Assembly: GCF_047607445.1 (NCBI RefSeq)
Contig: NZ_JBLKRT010000023.1
Span: 7,020 to 71,019, forward strand
Source of the DNA: Crystallibacter sulfonylureivorans_A
GTDB lineage: Bacteria; Actinomycetota; Actinomycetes; Actinomycetales; Micrococcaceae
Reading direction: 5' to 3'
Length of the DNA: 64,000 nucleotides
Each line of letters opens with the position of its first letter. Positions within the stretch are counted from its first letter, which is position 1. A program made the position numbers and the translations under genes. Under the pieces are notes generated by a model. It saw nothing but the letters and a program-made list of their open reading frames with translations, ran no database searches and was not told the DNA's origin. This document shows, one piece after another, positions 16,312-24,929 of this stretch.

Positions 16312-17082
16312 TCAGGCCGGGGTCAATTGGGAAGCCGCCGCGAGGTCGCGGGTGGCGTGGTCGTAGACAATGGTGACCGCACCGCCGTCGTGCTGGAACT
16401 CGTGGTTGGCGCCGTCCAGAAGGCCGTAGGCGCCGTAGTTCTCCTCCCACGAACCGTTCAGCGCGAACTTGAAGGCGTAGCGCCCGGCGGGCAGTTCGCC
16501 GTCCAGCCGCCACAGGCCATCGGCTGGCTCGAAGCGCATCTGCACCGCATTGCCAGCGGGGTCCCAGTCCCGATCGGCTCCGAGCAGGACGCCGAAGTCG
16601 CCGACGACGGCCACGGTTTCCGGCTGGTCGGCGGGGCGTCCGGGATCCACAGCCGGGGCGGGCGCGTCCGGCGAGGCAAGAGGCTCTGCATCCACGGCCG
16701 GCGCGTCTGCCGCGGCAACCGGCTTTGCCTCAGCCGTCGCCGCCGGTGCGTCGGGCAGCGGGGTTCCTGCCTCGAGGGCCTCTGCCAGTTCGGACGGGCT
16801 GGAGAAGGCGACGATGGCCCGCAGCCCATCTTCGGTGACGGCCCAACCGCCGCGGCCCTTGGACATCCAACCCGCCTTGACCAACCGGGCGGTCGCCGTC
16901 GTCAGGTTCTTGAAGCCGCGCGGCACTCCGCCGCTCAGCAGTTCCTGTTCGTGGGCGGTCGGCGGCACGCGGCGCAGGGCTTCGCTAATGACCTCGCGGG
17001 CATCGGGGCGAGTGCCGTTGGCGGCCGCATCGGCCAGGATCTCGAGGACGGGTCTGAGTCGCAGTTGGGCATTGTTGGGCAT
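16312..17082 (-). CDS. Winged-helix domain fused to a pullulanase-type X25 carbohydrate-binding domain
   Basis: The 256-residue protein has two parts. Residues 1-110 look like a winged-helix module of the kind found at the N-terminus of Mrr-like proteins (LRLRPVLEILAD, LTTATARLVKAGWMSKGRGGWAVTEDGLRAI). After a Pro/Ala-rich linker, residues 160-250 have the X25/early-set pattern of pullulanases (VAVVGDFGVLLGADRDWDPAG, PAGRYAFKFALNGSWEENYG). X25 domains pack on starch-active enzymes, yet no catalytic domain or signal peptide is present. The protein may be a cytoplasmic glycogen- or glucan-responsive factor; that is inference. Confidence 0.7.
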   Translation of the reverse strand: MPNNAQLRLRPVLEILADAAANGTRPDAREVISEALRRVPPTAHEQELLSGGVPRGFKNLTTATARLVKAGWMSKGRGGWAVTEDGLRAIVAFSSPSELAEALEAGTPLPDAPAATAEAKPVAAADAPAVDAEPLASPDAPAPAVDPGRPADQPETVAVVGDFGVLLGADRDWDPAGNAVQMRFEPADGLWRLDGELPAGRYAFKFALNGSWEENYGAYGLLDGANHEFQHDGGAVTIVYDHATRDLAAASQLTPA

Positions 17083-17227
17083 AGCCGTGGCTCCTTCGCG
17101 GTGCAGCCGGAACTGGTAACGCTCCCAGTCTGGAACCCGGACGCCGTCAGCGCCACTGTTTGGCGTTGTATGTCGGAGCCACTGCGTCCTTTTGTCCGGT
17201 GGCTTCGCCAGCTAAGCCTGTCACCGG

Positions 17228-18274
17228 TTAGATGGTGATGACGGCTTTGCCCCGCACTTCTCCAGCGTCCAGTCGGCCGATGGCCACCGGCATCTGCTTC
17301 AGCGGGTAGGTCCGGTCGATGCTCGGGGTCACCTTGCCCGAAACGATCAGTTCACCCAGCCGCTCGAACTCCGTGGCGTTCTCGCGTGCCATGAACATGA
17401 CAAAACGCTGCCGGCTGAAGAGGGACAGGAACATGCCGCCAATCGGCCTGAACAAGCCGCCCGTCCAGCGGTCGCCGCCCTCGCCGCCAACGATGACTGC
17501 CGTGCCGCCAGGGGCGAGTGCCCGGCGCAGGCGCTTCAGTGATGGGTTGCCGGCTGCGTCAATGATCACGTCGTAGCGGCGGCCCTCGGCGGCGAAGTCC
17601 TGGCGGGTGTAGTCGATGACGGTTTCGGCGCCGAGACTGCGCACCAGGTCTGCTTTGGCAGCACTGCAGACACCGGTGACGGTTGCGCCCATCGCGACAG
17701 CGATCTGCACTGCGTAGGTGCCTACGCCACCTGAGGCGCCGGTGATCAGCACGCTCTGACCGGCTTGCAGTTTGCCGGCGTCGCGCAGGGCCTGCAGGGC
17801 CGTTGTGCCGGACACCGGAACCGCGGCCGCCTGCTCAAAGGTCAGTGCGGCAGGCTTTCGTGCCAGCATTTTCTCCGAGGCCACCGCGTACTCGGCGAAG
17901 CAGCCCTTGCCGAAGCCGAAGACCTCGTCTCCGACCGCGAACCGTGTGACGGCAGGGCCCACCGCGGCTACCGTTCCCGCAACATCCAGCCCCAGGATCG
18001 GATTCTTGGGAGTGCGCCAGCCCGACACCGCGCGGACCGGGTAGGGCAGTCCTGTGGCCATATGCCACGTTCCGCGGTCCAGCCCGGCCGCGCGGACCCG
18101 GATGAGCACCTGGTTGTCGGCGATGTCCGGCACTGCGACGGTGTCCAACTGCAGCGCATCGGCCAAGCCGTACTCGCGCTGGACCATGGCGCGCATGGTT
18201 CGGTCCGGTGCGGGGGCCTTGCTTTCCGACGGGGGTGTCTGGGCTGCCGGCGCGGAGGACTTTTGCGATTCCAT
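17228..18274 (-). CDS. Zinc-free MDR-type NAD(P)-dependent oxidoreductase (quinone reductase-like)
   Basis: ATG 18274 has AAGGA 8 nt upstream and gives 348 residues. It has the medium-chain dehydrogenase pattern: substrate domain with VLIRVRAAGLDRGTWHMATG, then the Rossmann signature LITGASGGVGTYAVQIA and late VIVGGEGGD. The zinc ligands of alcohol dehydrogenases are not evident, as in quinone oxidoreductases. It is divergent from a TetR gene with a perfect 15-5-15 palindrome between them, so it is very probably repressed by that TetR and induced by an electrophile or quinone-like ligand. Confidence 0.87.
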   Translation of the reverse strand: MESQKSSAPAAQTPPSESKAPAPDRTMRAMVQREYGLADALQLDTVAVPDIADNQVLIRVRAAGLDRGTWHMATGLPYPVRAVSGWRTPKNPILGLDVAGTVAAVGPAVTRFAVGDEVFGFGKGCFAEYAVASEKMLARKPAALTFEQAAAVPVSGTTALQALRDAGKLQAGQSVLITGASGGVGTYAVQIAVAMGATVTGVCSAAKADLVRSLGAETVIDYTRQDFAAEGRRYDVIIDAAGNPSLKRLRRALAPGGTAVIVGGEGGDRWTGGLFRPIGGMFLSLFSRQRFVMFMARENATEFERLGELIVSGKVTPSIDRTYPLKQMPVAIGRLDAGEVRGKAVITI

Positions 18275-18318
18275 GGAGGTTTCCTTCCCGAGGATCTGAC
18301 GGTGGAGCTGCTGATGGG

Positions 18319-18353
18319 TCGTACTTTGTACGAAGTTATCGTACAAAGTACGA
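18319..18353. promoter_or_regulatory. TetR operator, perfect 15-5-15 inverted repeat
   Basis: TCGTACTTTGTACGA is followed by AGTTA and then its exact reverse complement. Each half is itself nearly palindromic (TCGTAC-TTT-GTACGA), so two dimers could bind. It lies between the divergent oxidoreductase and tetR genes, with a likely -10 element (TATAGT) just downstream on the tetR side. Confidence 0.88.
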
Positions 18354-18375
18354 GAATGCTATAGTCACGGGAACA

Positions 18376-19071
18376 ATGACTGAAAAATCTGCTGCTCCAG
18401 AACGCCCCCCGCTCAGCCGCGAACGCGTGGTGCAGGCCGCAATGGCCATCGCCGATGACGGCGGGCTTGCCGGGCTGACCATCCGCTCGCTGGCCAAGTC
18501 CCTGGAAACCAAGCCGATGTCTCTGTACCACTACGTGCGCAACAAGGACGAGATCCTGGATGGCATTGTGGACGCCATCTTCAACGAAATCGAGTTGCCC
18601 GTCCCGGGCGGCGAGTGGAAGGCCGAGCTAAAGCGGCGCGCAATCTCCGCCCGCGAAGTGCTGCACCGGCATCCGTGGGCGATTGCCCTGATGGAATCCC
18701 GGACCGTGCCGGGCCCGGCGAATCTTCGCCACCATGACGCGGTCCTCGGTACCCTCCGAGCGGCCGGTTTTTCGCTGTCCTTGGCGGCTCACACCTACGC
18801 TCTGCTGGACGCCTATGTGTATGGCTCAGCTCTGCAAGAGGCATCGCTGCCGTTCGACGGACCGGAAAGCTTGGCGGAAGTCGCCGGGCCGATGGTGGAA
18901 ATGTTTAGTACGGGGGACTATCCGCATCTGCAGGAGTTTGCGCTGCAGCACGTTCTGCAGCCCGGCTACGATTTTTCCGAGGAGTTCGACTTCGGTTTGG
19001 ACCTGATCCTCGACGGCCTCGCCGCCCATTTGCCGCGTCCCGTCGGTGGCGTCGAGGCAGCGGAGGCCTAG
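18376..19071 (+). CDS. TetR-family transcriptional repressor
   Basis: From ATG 18376 the protein has 231 residues. The N-terminal helix-turn-helix (RERVVQAAMAIADDGGLAGLTIRSLAKSLETKPMSLYHYVRNKDEIL) is the TetR type with the TetR_C-like ligand domain seen in many actinobacterial drug or xenobiotic regulators. It is divergent from an MDR oxidoreductase, and the operator in the 101-bp gap should control both genes. The ligand is unknown. Confidence 0.9.
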   Translation: MTEKSAAPERPPLSRERVVQAAMAIADDGGLAGLTIRSLAKSLETKPMSLYHYVRNKDEILDGIVDAIFNEIELPVPGGEWKAELKRRAISAREVLHRHPWAIALMESRTVPGPANLRHHDAVLGTLRAAGFSLSLAAHTYALLDAYVYGSALQEASLPFDGPESLAEVAGPMVEMFSTGDYPHLQEFALQHVLQPGYDFSEEFDFGLDLILDGLAAHLPRPVGGVEAAEA

Positions 19072-19254
19072 CGCGCTTGTCCTGGCCGCGTCGTCGGCGA
19101 AGGGCTTGCCCCGGCCGCGTAGCCGGGGGATGTTGCAGAAGACCCCGAAGACTGCACACAACCGCGAGGGCGGGACACCACATCGACGAACTGGTCGAAT
19201 CAGGTGCCCGCCCTCTGCGGAAGCGGAGCCGGTGCCGTGCCGGTTAGGTGGCGG

Positions 19255-21864
19255 CTACGCGGCGGCGGCCATGCTCTCCGCCGTGACGCGGAGGCCATCC
19301 TCCCCGGCGGTCACGCGGATCCGGCCACCTTCGGCGACTGACTCCGCGACCAGCAGGTCCGCAATCCGGTCGTCCAGTTCGCGCTGGATCACGCGGCGCA
19401 GCGGCCGGGCCCCGTATTCCGGTTCGTAGCCGGCCTCGGCGATCCACTCCACCGCGTCCTCGTCCACGGCCAGCGAGATGCCCTGGGCAGCCAGCCGGGC
19501 CTCGGACCGGCGCAGCTGCAGCCGCACGATGGAGCGCAACTGCTCCTTCTCCAGCTTGCGGAACAGCACAATCTCGTCGATCCGGTTCAGGAACTCCGGC
19601 CGCATGGCCTCGCGCAGCCGGCCCATCACCCGGGCGCGCAGGTCCTGCTCGGAGGCGAAGCCGTCCACGCCGTGATTCGAGGTGAAGCCCAGTGCTCCGC
19701 CCTTGCTGGCCAGGAACTCCGACCCAAGGTTGGAGGTCATGATCACCACGGTGTTGCGGAAGTCCACGGTTCGGCCCTGTCCATCGGTGAGGCGTCCGTC
19801 GTCGAGCACCTGCAGCAGCAGGTTGAACACGTCCGGGTGCGCCTTCTCCACCTCGTCCAGCAGCACCACCGAGTACGGATGCCGGCGGACCCGCTCGGTC
19901 AGCTGGCCTGCCTCCCCGTAGCCGACGTAGCCCGGAGGGGCACCGACCAGCCGCGAGACGGTGTGGCGCTCGCCGTATTCGCTCATGTCGAAGCGGACCA
20001 TGGCGTTCTCGTCACCGAACAGCGACTCCGCCAGAGCCTTGGCCAGCTCGGTCTTGCCCACCCCGGTGGGGCCCAGGAACAGGAAGCTGCCAACGGGCCG
20101 GCCCTCGTCGCCCATGCCGGTGCGGTTGCGCCGAACCGACTTGGCGATGGCGGCCACGGCATCGTCCTGCCCGATCACCCGGGCATGCAGGTCCTCCTCC
20201 AGACGGGCCAGCCGCTGCCGGTCGCCCTGGGTCAGCCTGGCGGCCGGAATGCCGGTGGCGCGGGTAATGATTTCGGCAATCTCTGCCTCGCCCACCACAT
20301 CGGAGGGCACGACGGCGAGGCGCGCCCCGGCGTCGTTGTCTTCCGTGGCGTGGGTGGCTGGCTGGGCGGCGGAATCGATCGTGGCCCTCAATGCCTCGAT
20401 CTCATCGCGCAGCGAGGAGGCATCCTCGTAGCGTTCCTCGGCAACGGCCGCGTTCTTGGCCGCCTCCAGCTCCGTCAGCTGATCACGCAGCGCTGCCACG
20501 TCAACACGCGGGCCGCGCCGCAGGCTCAGCCGGGCTCCGGCCTGGTCGATCAGGTCGATCGCCTTGTCCGGCAGGAAGCGGTCCGTGATGTAGCGCGAGG
20601 ACATCTCGACGGCGGCGCGGATGGCTCCGTCGGTGTAGGTCACCTGGTGGTGCTCCTCGTAGCGGTCCTTCAATCCGGCCAAGATCTGCACCGCGTCCTC
20701 GATCGAGGGCTCGCCCACCATCACCGGCTGGAAGCGGCGCTCCAGCGCAGGGTCCTTTTCCACCTTGCGGTACTCGCCCAGCGTGGTGGCGCCGACCAGG
20801 TGCAGCTCCCCGCGGGCCAGCCGTGGCTTGAGGATGTTGCCCGCATCCATGCCGCCCTCGCCGCCTCCGCCGGCACCGACCACGGTGTGCAGTTCGTCGA
20901 TGAAGACGATCAGGTCGCCGCTGGCGGCACTGATCTCGTCCATGGTCTTGGTCAGCCGCTCTTCGAAGTCGCCGCGGTAGCGGGTGCCCGCCAGCATGCC
21001 GGGCAGGTCAAGCGACACCACGCGCTTGCCGCGCAGCTGCTCCGGAACGTCGCCGTCCACGATGGCCTGGGCCAGTCCTTCGACGATGGCGGTCTTGCCG
21101 ACGCCGGCCTCGCCGATCAGCACCGGGTTGTTCTTGGTGCGGCGGGCCAGGATCTCGATGGTTTGCGCAATCTCGTCGGCGCGGCCGATCACCGGATCCA
21201 GTTCGTTCTCCCGGGCCCGCGCGGTCAGGTCGAGGCCGAACTGGTCCAGCATCGGGGTTGCCGAGCCAGCCGCTTGTTCCTGCTGGGTTGCCGGGTTGCC
21301 GCCCGGGCCCGCCTGCGCCTGGGCTGCTTGCGCTTGGGCTGCTTCGGCCGCGTTGGCCTGCTGCAGTGCCTGAGGGGTGACGCCGGTGGCGGCCAGGATC
21401 TGGCCGGCTGCCGTCTCCTGGTTCAGGACGAACGCGGCGAACAGGTGCTCCGGGTCAATGTAGGTGGAGCCGAACGCCCGGGCCACTTGGTGGGCATCCA
21501 GCAGGGCGCGCTGCGCCGACGGAGTCAGGGACGGCGCTTCGCTGATCGGGTCCGCCTTTTCCGGCAGGCTTTGTTCGGCGGTGCGGACGATGGCCTGCGG
21601 ATCGGCGCCGGTGAGCTTGATCTGGCCGGCAGCCGGTTCCTGCTCGGCCATGACGCGCAGAATGTGCAGCGCATCTACTTCCGTGTGGCCAAGGCCGGCG
21701 GCGAACGCGGCTGACTGTGCCAGCACTTCGTGGGTGCGGCGGCTGAGCAGCCGGGTGAGATCGACCGTGCGGCGGGACTGCGCCGCGCGCTGGCCCTGCA
21801 GGTAGCGGACCAGGAACTCGTCGAAAGATCCGTTGCCGGATGCGGGTCCGAAGAACAGTGGCAT
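19255..21864 (-). CDS. ClpC/ClpB-type AAA+ chaperone, ClpC-like
   Basis: The 869-residue protein has two Clp_N repeats (1-160), an unusual Ala/Gln-rich linker (about 180-210), a first AAA domain (Walker A GEAGVGKT, arginine-finger region ALERRFQPV), a short middle region with a UVR-like motif (EERYEDASSLRDEIEAL) and a second AAA domain (GPTGVGKT, VRFDMSEYGERH). The short middle region favours ClpC over ClpB, and GGALGFTSN after the second Walker B could be the ClpP-docking loop. It unfolds proteins for refolding or degradation. The ribosome binding site is AGGAGG 7 nt before ATG. Two HAIR-like operators upstream indicate HspR heat-shock control. Confidence 0.9.
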   Translation of the reverse strand: MPLFFGPASGNGSFDEFLVRYLQGQRAAQSRRTVDLTRLLSRRTHEVLAQSAAFAAGLGHTEVDALHILRVMAEQEPAAGQIKLTGADPQAIVRTAEQSLPEKADPISEAPSLTPSAQRALLDAHQVARAFGSTYIDPEHLFAAFVLNQETAAGQILAATGVTPQALQQANAAEAAQAQAAQAQAGPGGNPATQQEQAAGSATPMLDQFGLDLTARARENELDPVIGRADEIAQTIEILARRTKNNPVLIGEAGVGKTAIVEGLAQAIVDGDVPEQLRGKRVVSLDLPGMLAGTRYRGDFEERLTKTMDEISAASGDLIVFIDELHTVVGAGGGGEGGMDAGNILKPRLARGELHLVGATTLGEYRKVEKDPALERRFQPVMVGEPSIEDAVQILAGLKDRYEEHHQVTYTDGAIRAAVEMSSRYITDRFLPDKAIDLIDQAGARLSLRRGPRVDVAALRDQLTELEAAKNAAVAEERYEDASSLRDEIEALRATIDSAAQPATHATEDNDAGARLAVVPSDVVGEAEIAEIITRATGIPAARLTQGDRQRLARLEEDLHARVIGQDDAVAAIAKSVRRNRTGMGDEGRPVGSFLFLGPTGVGKTELAKALAESLFGDENAMVRFDMSEYGERHTVSRLVGAPPGYVGYGEAGQLTERVRRHPYSVVLLDEVEKAHPDVFNLLLQVLDDGRLTDGQGRTVDFRNTVVIMTSNLGSEFLASKGGALGFTSNHGVDGFASEQDLRARVMGRLREAMRPEFLNRIDEIVLFRKLEKEQLRSIVRLQLRRSEARLAAQGISLAVDEDAVEWIAEAGYEPEYGARPLRRVIQRELDDRIADLLVAESVAEGGRIRVTAGEDGLRVTAESMAAAA

Positions 21865-21882
21865 TGATGATCCTCCTGTGGA

Positions 21883-21903
21883 CTTGAGTGCCTTCGACTC
21901 ATG
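21883..21903. promoter_or_regulatory. HspR-type HAIR operator CTTGAGT-N7-ACTCATG
   Basis: The HAIR consensus is CTTGAGT-N7-ACTCAAG; this site differs at one position. It starts 19 bp upstream of the clpC-like start codon. Confidence 0.8.
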
Positions 21904-21944
21904 TTAACGCCTCGCTTCGAGAATTATTCCAACCGCTTCCAAGA

Positions 21945-21965
21945 GTTGAGTCAAGTTGGCTCATG
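21945..21965. promoter_or_regulatory. Second, weaker HAIR-like site GTTGAGT-N7-GCTCATG
   Basis: It has the same spacing as the site at 21883 with three mismatches to consensus overall, 62 bp further upstream. Two sites at this arrangement suggest cooperative HspR binding. Confidence 0.6.
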
Positions 21966-22079
21966 TACTTGATGGGCGGGTTTACACCGCGGCTCGCTCG
22001 GCATCTTCTTGCCGCTGCACCTGTACCTGCACTCCCTGCAAGCCCTGCACTCCGGCCGGATGGAAAGTACGCTGACAAA

Positions 22080-23084
22080 ATGGAATTCAGATACCTGGGC
22101 AACAGCGGACTCAAAATTTCGGAGATCACCTACGGCAACTGGCTTACGCACGGGTCGCAGGTGGAGAACGACGTGGCTACTCAGTGCGTACACGCAGCGC
22201 TCGATGAGGGCATCACCACGTTCGATACAGCGGACGTCTACGCCAACACTGTGGCGGAAGAAGTGCTGGGCAACGTGCTCAAGGGGCAGCGGAGGCAGTC
22301 GCTGGAAATCTTCACCAAGGTCTATTTCCCCACCGGCCCCAAAGGGCACAACGACACCGGGCTGAGCCGAAAGCACATCATGGAGTCCATCGACGGCTCA
22401 CTGAGCAGGCTCCAGACCGACTACGTAGACCTGTACCAGGCACACCGATTCGATGTGGAGACTCCACTCGAGGAGACGATGCAAGCCTTCGCCGACGTGG
22501 TCCGGGCCGGCAAGGCGCTCTATATCGGGGTCAGCGAATGGAATGCCCAGCAGTTGCGGGAAGGGCACGCGCTGGCCAAGGAGCTGGGCATCAGCCTGAT
22601 CTCGAACCAGCCGCAGTACTCCATGTTGTGGCGGGTGATCGAGTCCGAGGTGGTGCCCGCGTCGAAAGAGCTGGGCATCTCACAGATCGTGTGGTCGCCC
22701 GTCGCGCAGGGCGTGCTGACCGGCAAGTACCGCCCGGGCGGCGAATTGCCCGCGGGCAGCCGCGCAACGGACAGCAAGGGCGGCGCGGATATGATCTCCC
22801 GCTTTATGCGGGACGACGTCCTGGAGGCGGTGCAGTTGCTTGAGCCGATCGCCAGGGATGCCGGGCTGACGATGGCGCAACTGGCGGTGGCCTGGGTGCT
22901 GCAGAATCCCAACGTGGCCTCCGCGCTGATTGGTGCCTCGCGGCCGGAGCAAGTGCGGGACAACGTCAGGGCCGCGGGCGTCACCCTCGACGAGGGCACC
23001 ATGGCCCGCGTCGATGAAGCAGTGGGCCGGCTGGCCGAGCGCGATCCGGGAAAGACCCGTTCCCCCGAGGCCCGCCTGACCTGA
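22080..23084 (+). CDS. Aldo/keto reductase (potassium-channel beta-subunit / YghZ-like)
   Basis: From ATG 22080 the protein has 334 residues and starts with MEFRYLGNSGLKISEITYGNW, the usual family opening. The AKR catalytic elements are present: Asp in FDTADVYAN with the Tyr, Lys in IFTKVYFP and His in LYQAHRFD. The NADPH-binding region is ASRPEQVRDNV. It reduces aldehydes or ketones; the native substrate is unknown. It is divergent from the clpC-like gene, sharing the heat-shock operator region, so stress co-regulation is possible. The ribosome binding site is weak. Confidence 0.87.
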   Translation: MEFRYLGNSGLKISEITYGNWLTHGSQVENDVATQCVHAALDEGITTFDTADVYANTVAEEVLGNVLKGQRRQSLEIFTKVYFPTGPKGHNDTGLSRKHIMESIDGSLSRLQTDYVDLYQAHRFDVETPLEETMQAFADVVRAGKALYIGVSEWNAQQLREGHALAKELGISLISNQPQYSMLWRVIESEVVPASKELGISQIVWSPVAQGVLTGKYRPGGELPAGSRATDSKGGADMISRFMRDDVLEAVQLLEPIARDAGLTMAQLAVAWVLQNPNVASALIGASRPEQVRDNVRAAGVTLDEGTMARVDEAVGRLAERDPGKTRSPEARLT

Positions 23085-23174
23085 GGTCCGGAGCGCTGGC
23101 GCCCCTAACGTCGGCGGCCTGGGTCCGGAGCGTTCGAGCCTCGGGCAGCCGGCGGCCGGGTGCTAGTCTGGTCT

Positions 23175-23190
23175 TCGAAGGTTTGTTCGA
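23175..23190. promoter_or_regulatory. LexA (SOS) box upstream of umuD
   Basis: The sequence CGAAG-GTTT-GTTCG at 23176-23189 matches the actinobacterial SOS consensus CGAAC-N4-GTTCG with one change, and flanking T and A extend the palindrome. It lies 17 bp before the umuD start, as expected for LexA repression. Confidence 0.82.
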
Positions 23191-23206
23191 AAAGCGGGGG
23201 TGGGGA

Positions 23207-23626
23207 ATGTTCGGTTTGGAGCGGCCCTCTGGCGCGTCGGCCGGCCCGGAGTTGGGGGAGGGGACACCCGAGGACGCGCGTGGTTTTCCCTCCCCGGCGC
23301 GGGATTATTTCCACGGCGGCATCGACCTGAACCGGCATCTGATCCGGGACCGGACCAGTACCTTCGTGATGCGCGTGGCCGGAAACTCGATGGCAGCGGC
23401 CGGAATCTGTGACGGCGATGAGCTGATTGTGGACCGGTCACTGGAACCGCGCGACGGATCGGTGGTCATCGCAGTGCTGGACGGAGAGCTGGTGGTGCGG
23501 CGCCTGCATCTGGGTGCAGACGGTGTGCGCCTTCAGACCGACGACGGCGGCGTCCCCACCGAGGTTGGCGAACTCGGCGACCTGAGCATCTGGGGCGTGG
23601 CGACGCGCTGCCTGCACCATGTCTAG
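23207..23626 (+). CDS. umuD: UmuD-like S24 protein lacking the catalytic lysine
   Basis: The 139-residue protein aligns by eye with E. coli UmuD along its length: GFPSPARDYFHGGIDLNRHLI, then the nucleophile segment GNSMAAAGICDGDELIVD (Ser61). The general-base lysine of the S24 dyad should stand in the DGEFTVKKL segment; here it reads DGELVVRRL, so Arg98 replaces Lys. The cleavage position, normally Cys or Ala before Gly, is Arg25-Gly26. Both changes predict loss of self-cleavage, the step that normally activates polymerase V. The gene is SOS-controlled and overlaps umuC by 8 bp. Confidence 0.88.
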   Translation: MFGLERPSGASAGPELGEGTPEDARGFPSPARDYFHGGIDLNRHLIRDRTSTFVMRVAGNSMAAAGICDGDELIVDRSLEPRDGSVVIAVLDGELVVRRLHLGADGVRLQTDDGGVPTEVGELGDLSIWGVATRCLHHV

Positions 23627-24929
23627 CGGAGGACCCGCCGCATCGCCGACGCAGGTCCGTGAGCAGATCGCGTTGGTGGACGTCAACAACTTCTATGTCT
23701 CCTGTGAGCGGGTGTTTGATCCGTCGCTCGAGGGGCGCCCCGTCGTCGTGCTGTCCAATAACGATGGCTGCGTGGTGGCGCGGTCCGAGGAGGCCAAACA
23801 GCTGGGGCTCAAGACGGGCACGCCCTGGTTCCAGGTGGCGCCGCGGGCCAAGGCGTGGGGGCTGGTGGCGAAGTCCAGTAATTACGAGCTGTATGGCGAC
23901 CTCAGCGCTCGGGTGATGGAAGTGCTGGGCCGGTTCGGAGCGTGGCAGGAGGTCTACTCGATCGACGAGTCGTTCCTCGGGCTGCCGGGGGATGAGCGGC
24001 AGCTGTGGGAAACGGCGGGCCGAATCAGGGCGGCCGTGGCCCGGCAGGTGGGCGTTCCGGTGTGCGTGGGTGTGGCCGGGACGAAGACGCTGGCCAAGTT
24101 CGCCAACCACATTGCCAAACGGAATCCGCAGATGGCCGGAGTCTGTTCGCTGGGCTCCATGCCGGCGCAGGACATCGAGTGGATCCAGTCGCGCGTTCCT
24201 GTCACCGGGCTGTGGGGCGTGGGCGGACGGACCGGGACGCGGCTCAACGCCATCGGGATCGAGTCGATCGCCGATTTGAAGGCTGCCGATCCGCAGATGA
24301 TCCGCAAAAAGTTCTCCGTGGTGCTGCAGCGCACTGTGCTGGAATTGAACGGGACGGCGTGCATTCCGCATACCGAGGAGCGGGCCGACAAACAGCAGAT
24401 CATGTTCTCGCGCAGCTTCTCCACGCCAGTGACCACGCTGGAGGAGATGGACCAGGTGATGGCTGTTTATGCCCAGCGGGGTGCGGCCCGGATGGCGGCC
24501 GAGGGGTTGCGTGCCTCGGTCCTGACCGTGACCGCGGGCACCAGCAGGTTCGCCGGTGGGGAGGCGTCATTTCCCGCCGCCAGCGTCCACCTTCCGGCAC
24601 CAACGCAGGACCCGATTCAGCTGACCAAGGCCGCGGTGGCCGCTATGCGCGGCTGCCTCATTCCCGGTGCCCACTATGTTCGGGCAGGAGTGCTGCTGTC
24701 CGGACTGGAACCGGCGGCCGGACAGGAGGCTTTCGACCCGTTCGTCAGCGACTTGGACCAGCGGAACATCGGTGACTTGCTGGGTGCCGTCCGGTCCAAA
24801 TTCGGCGAAGCCGCCATTGGGCTCGGCCAAGGCGGGCTGGCGGCGCAGGCGGCGTGGGCGATGAAACGCGAATTCTCCTCGCCGCGCTTCACCACCGAGT
24901 GGGCCGAGCTTCCGGTGGTTAAGGCCTAG
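23619..24929 (+). CDS. umuC: Y-family DNA polymerase V catalytic subunit UmuC
   Basis: The 436-residue protein has all catalytic Y-family residues: Asp21 in LVDVNNFYVSCE and Asp116-Glu117 in YSIDESFLGL. The palm/thumb region (GVPVCVGVAGTKTLAKFANH) and the UmuC-type C-terminus (EFSSPRFTTEWAELP) are intact. It performs translesion synthesis after DNA damage. It is translationally coupled to umuD and under the same LexA box. Its stop codon overlaps the stop of the converging gene by 4 bp (shared CTAG). Confidence 0.93.
   Translation: MSSGGPAASPTQVREQIALVDVNNFYVSCERVFDPSLEGRPVVVLSNNDGCVVARSEEAKQLGLKTGTPWFQVAPRAKAWGLVAKSSNYELYGDLSARVMEVLGRFGAWQEVYSIDESFLGLPGDERQLWETAGRIRAAVARQVGVPVCVGVAGTKTLAKFANHIAKRNPQMAGVCSLGSMPAQDIEWIQSRVPVTGLWGVGGRTGTRLNAIGIESIADLKAADPQMIRKKFSVVLQRTVLELNGTACIPHTEERADKQQIMFSRSFSTPVTTLEEMDQVMAVYAQRGAARMAAEGLRASVLTVTAGTSRFAGGEASFPAASVHLPAPTQDPIQLTKAAVAAMRGCLIPGAHYVRAGVLLSGLEPAAGQEAFDPFVSDLDQRNIGDLLGAVRSKFGEAAIGLGQGGLAAQAAWAMKREFSSPRFTTEWAELPVVKA

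Noticed and set aside
19672..21714. Long plus-strand frame opposite the Clp ATPase gene
   Set aside because: No domain or ribosome binding site; the minus-strand protein has both AAA domains intact.
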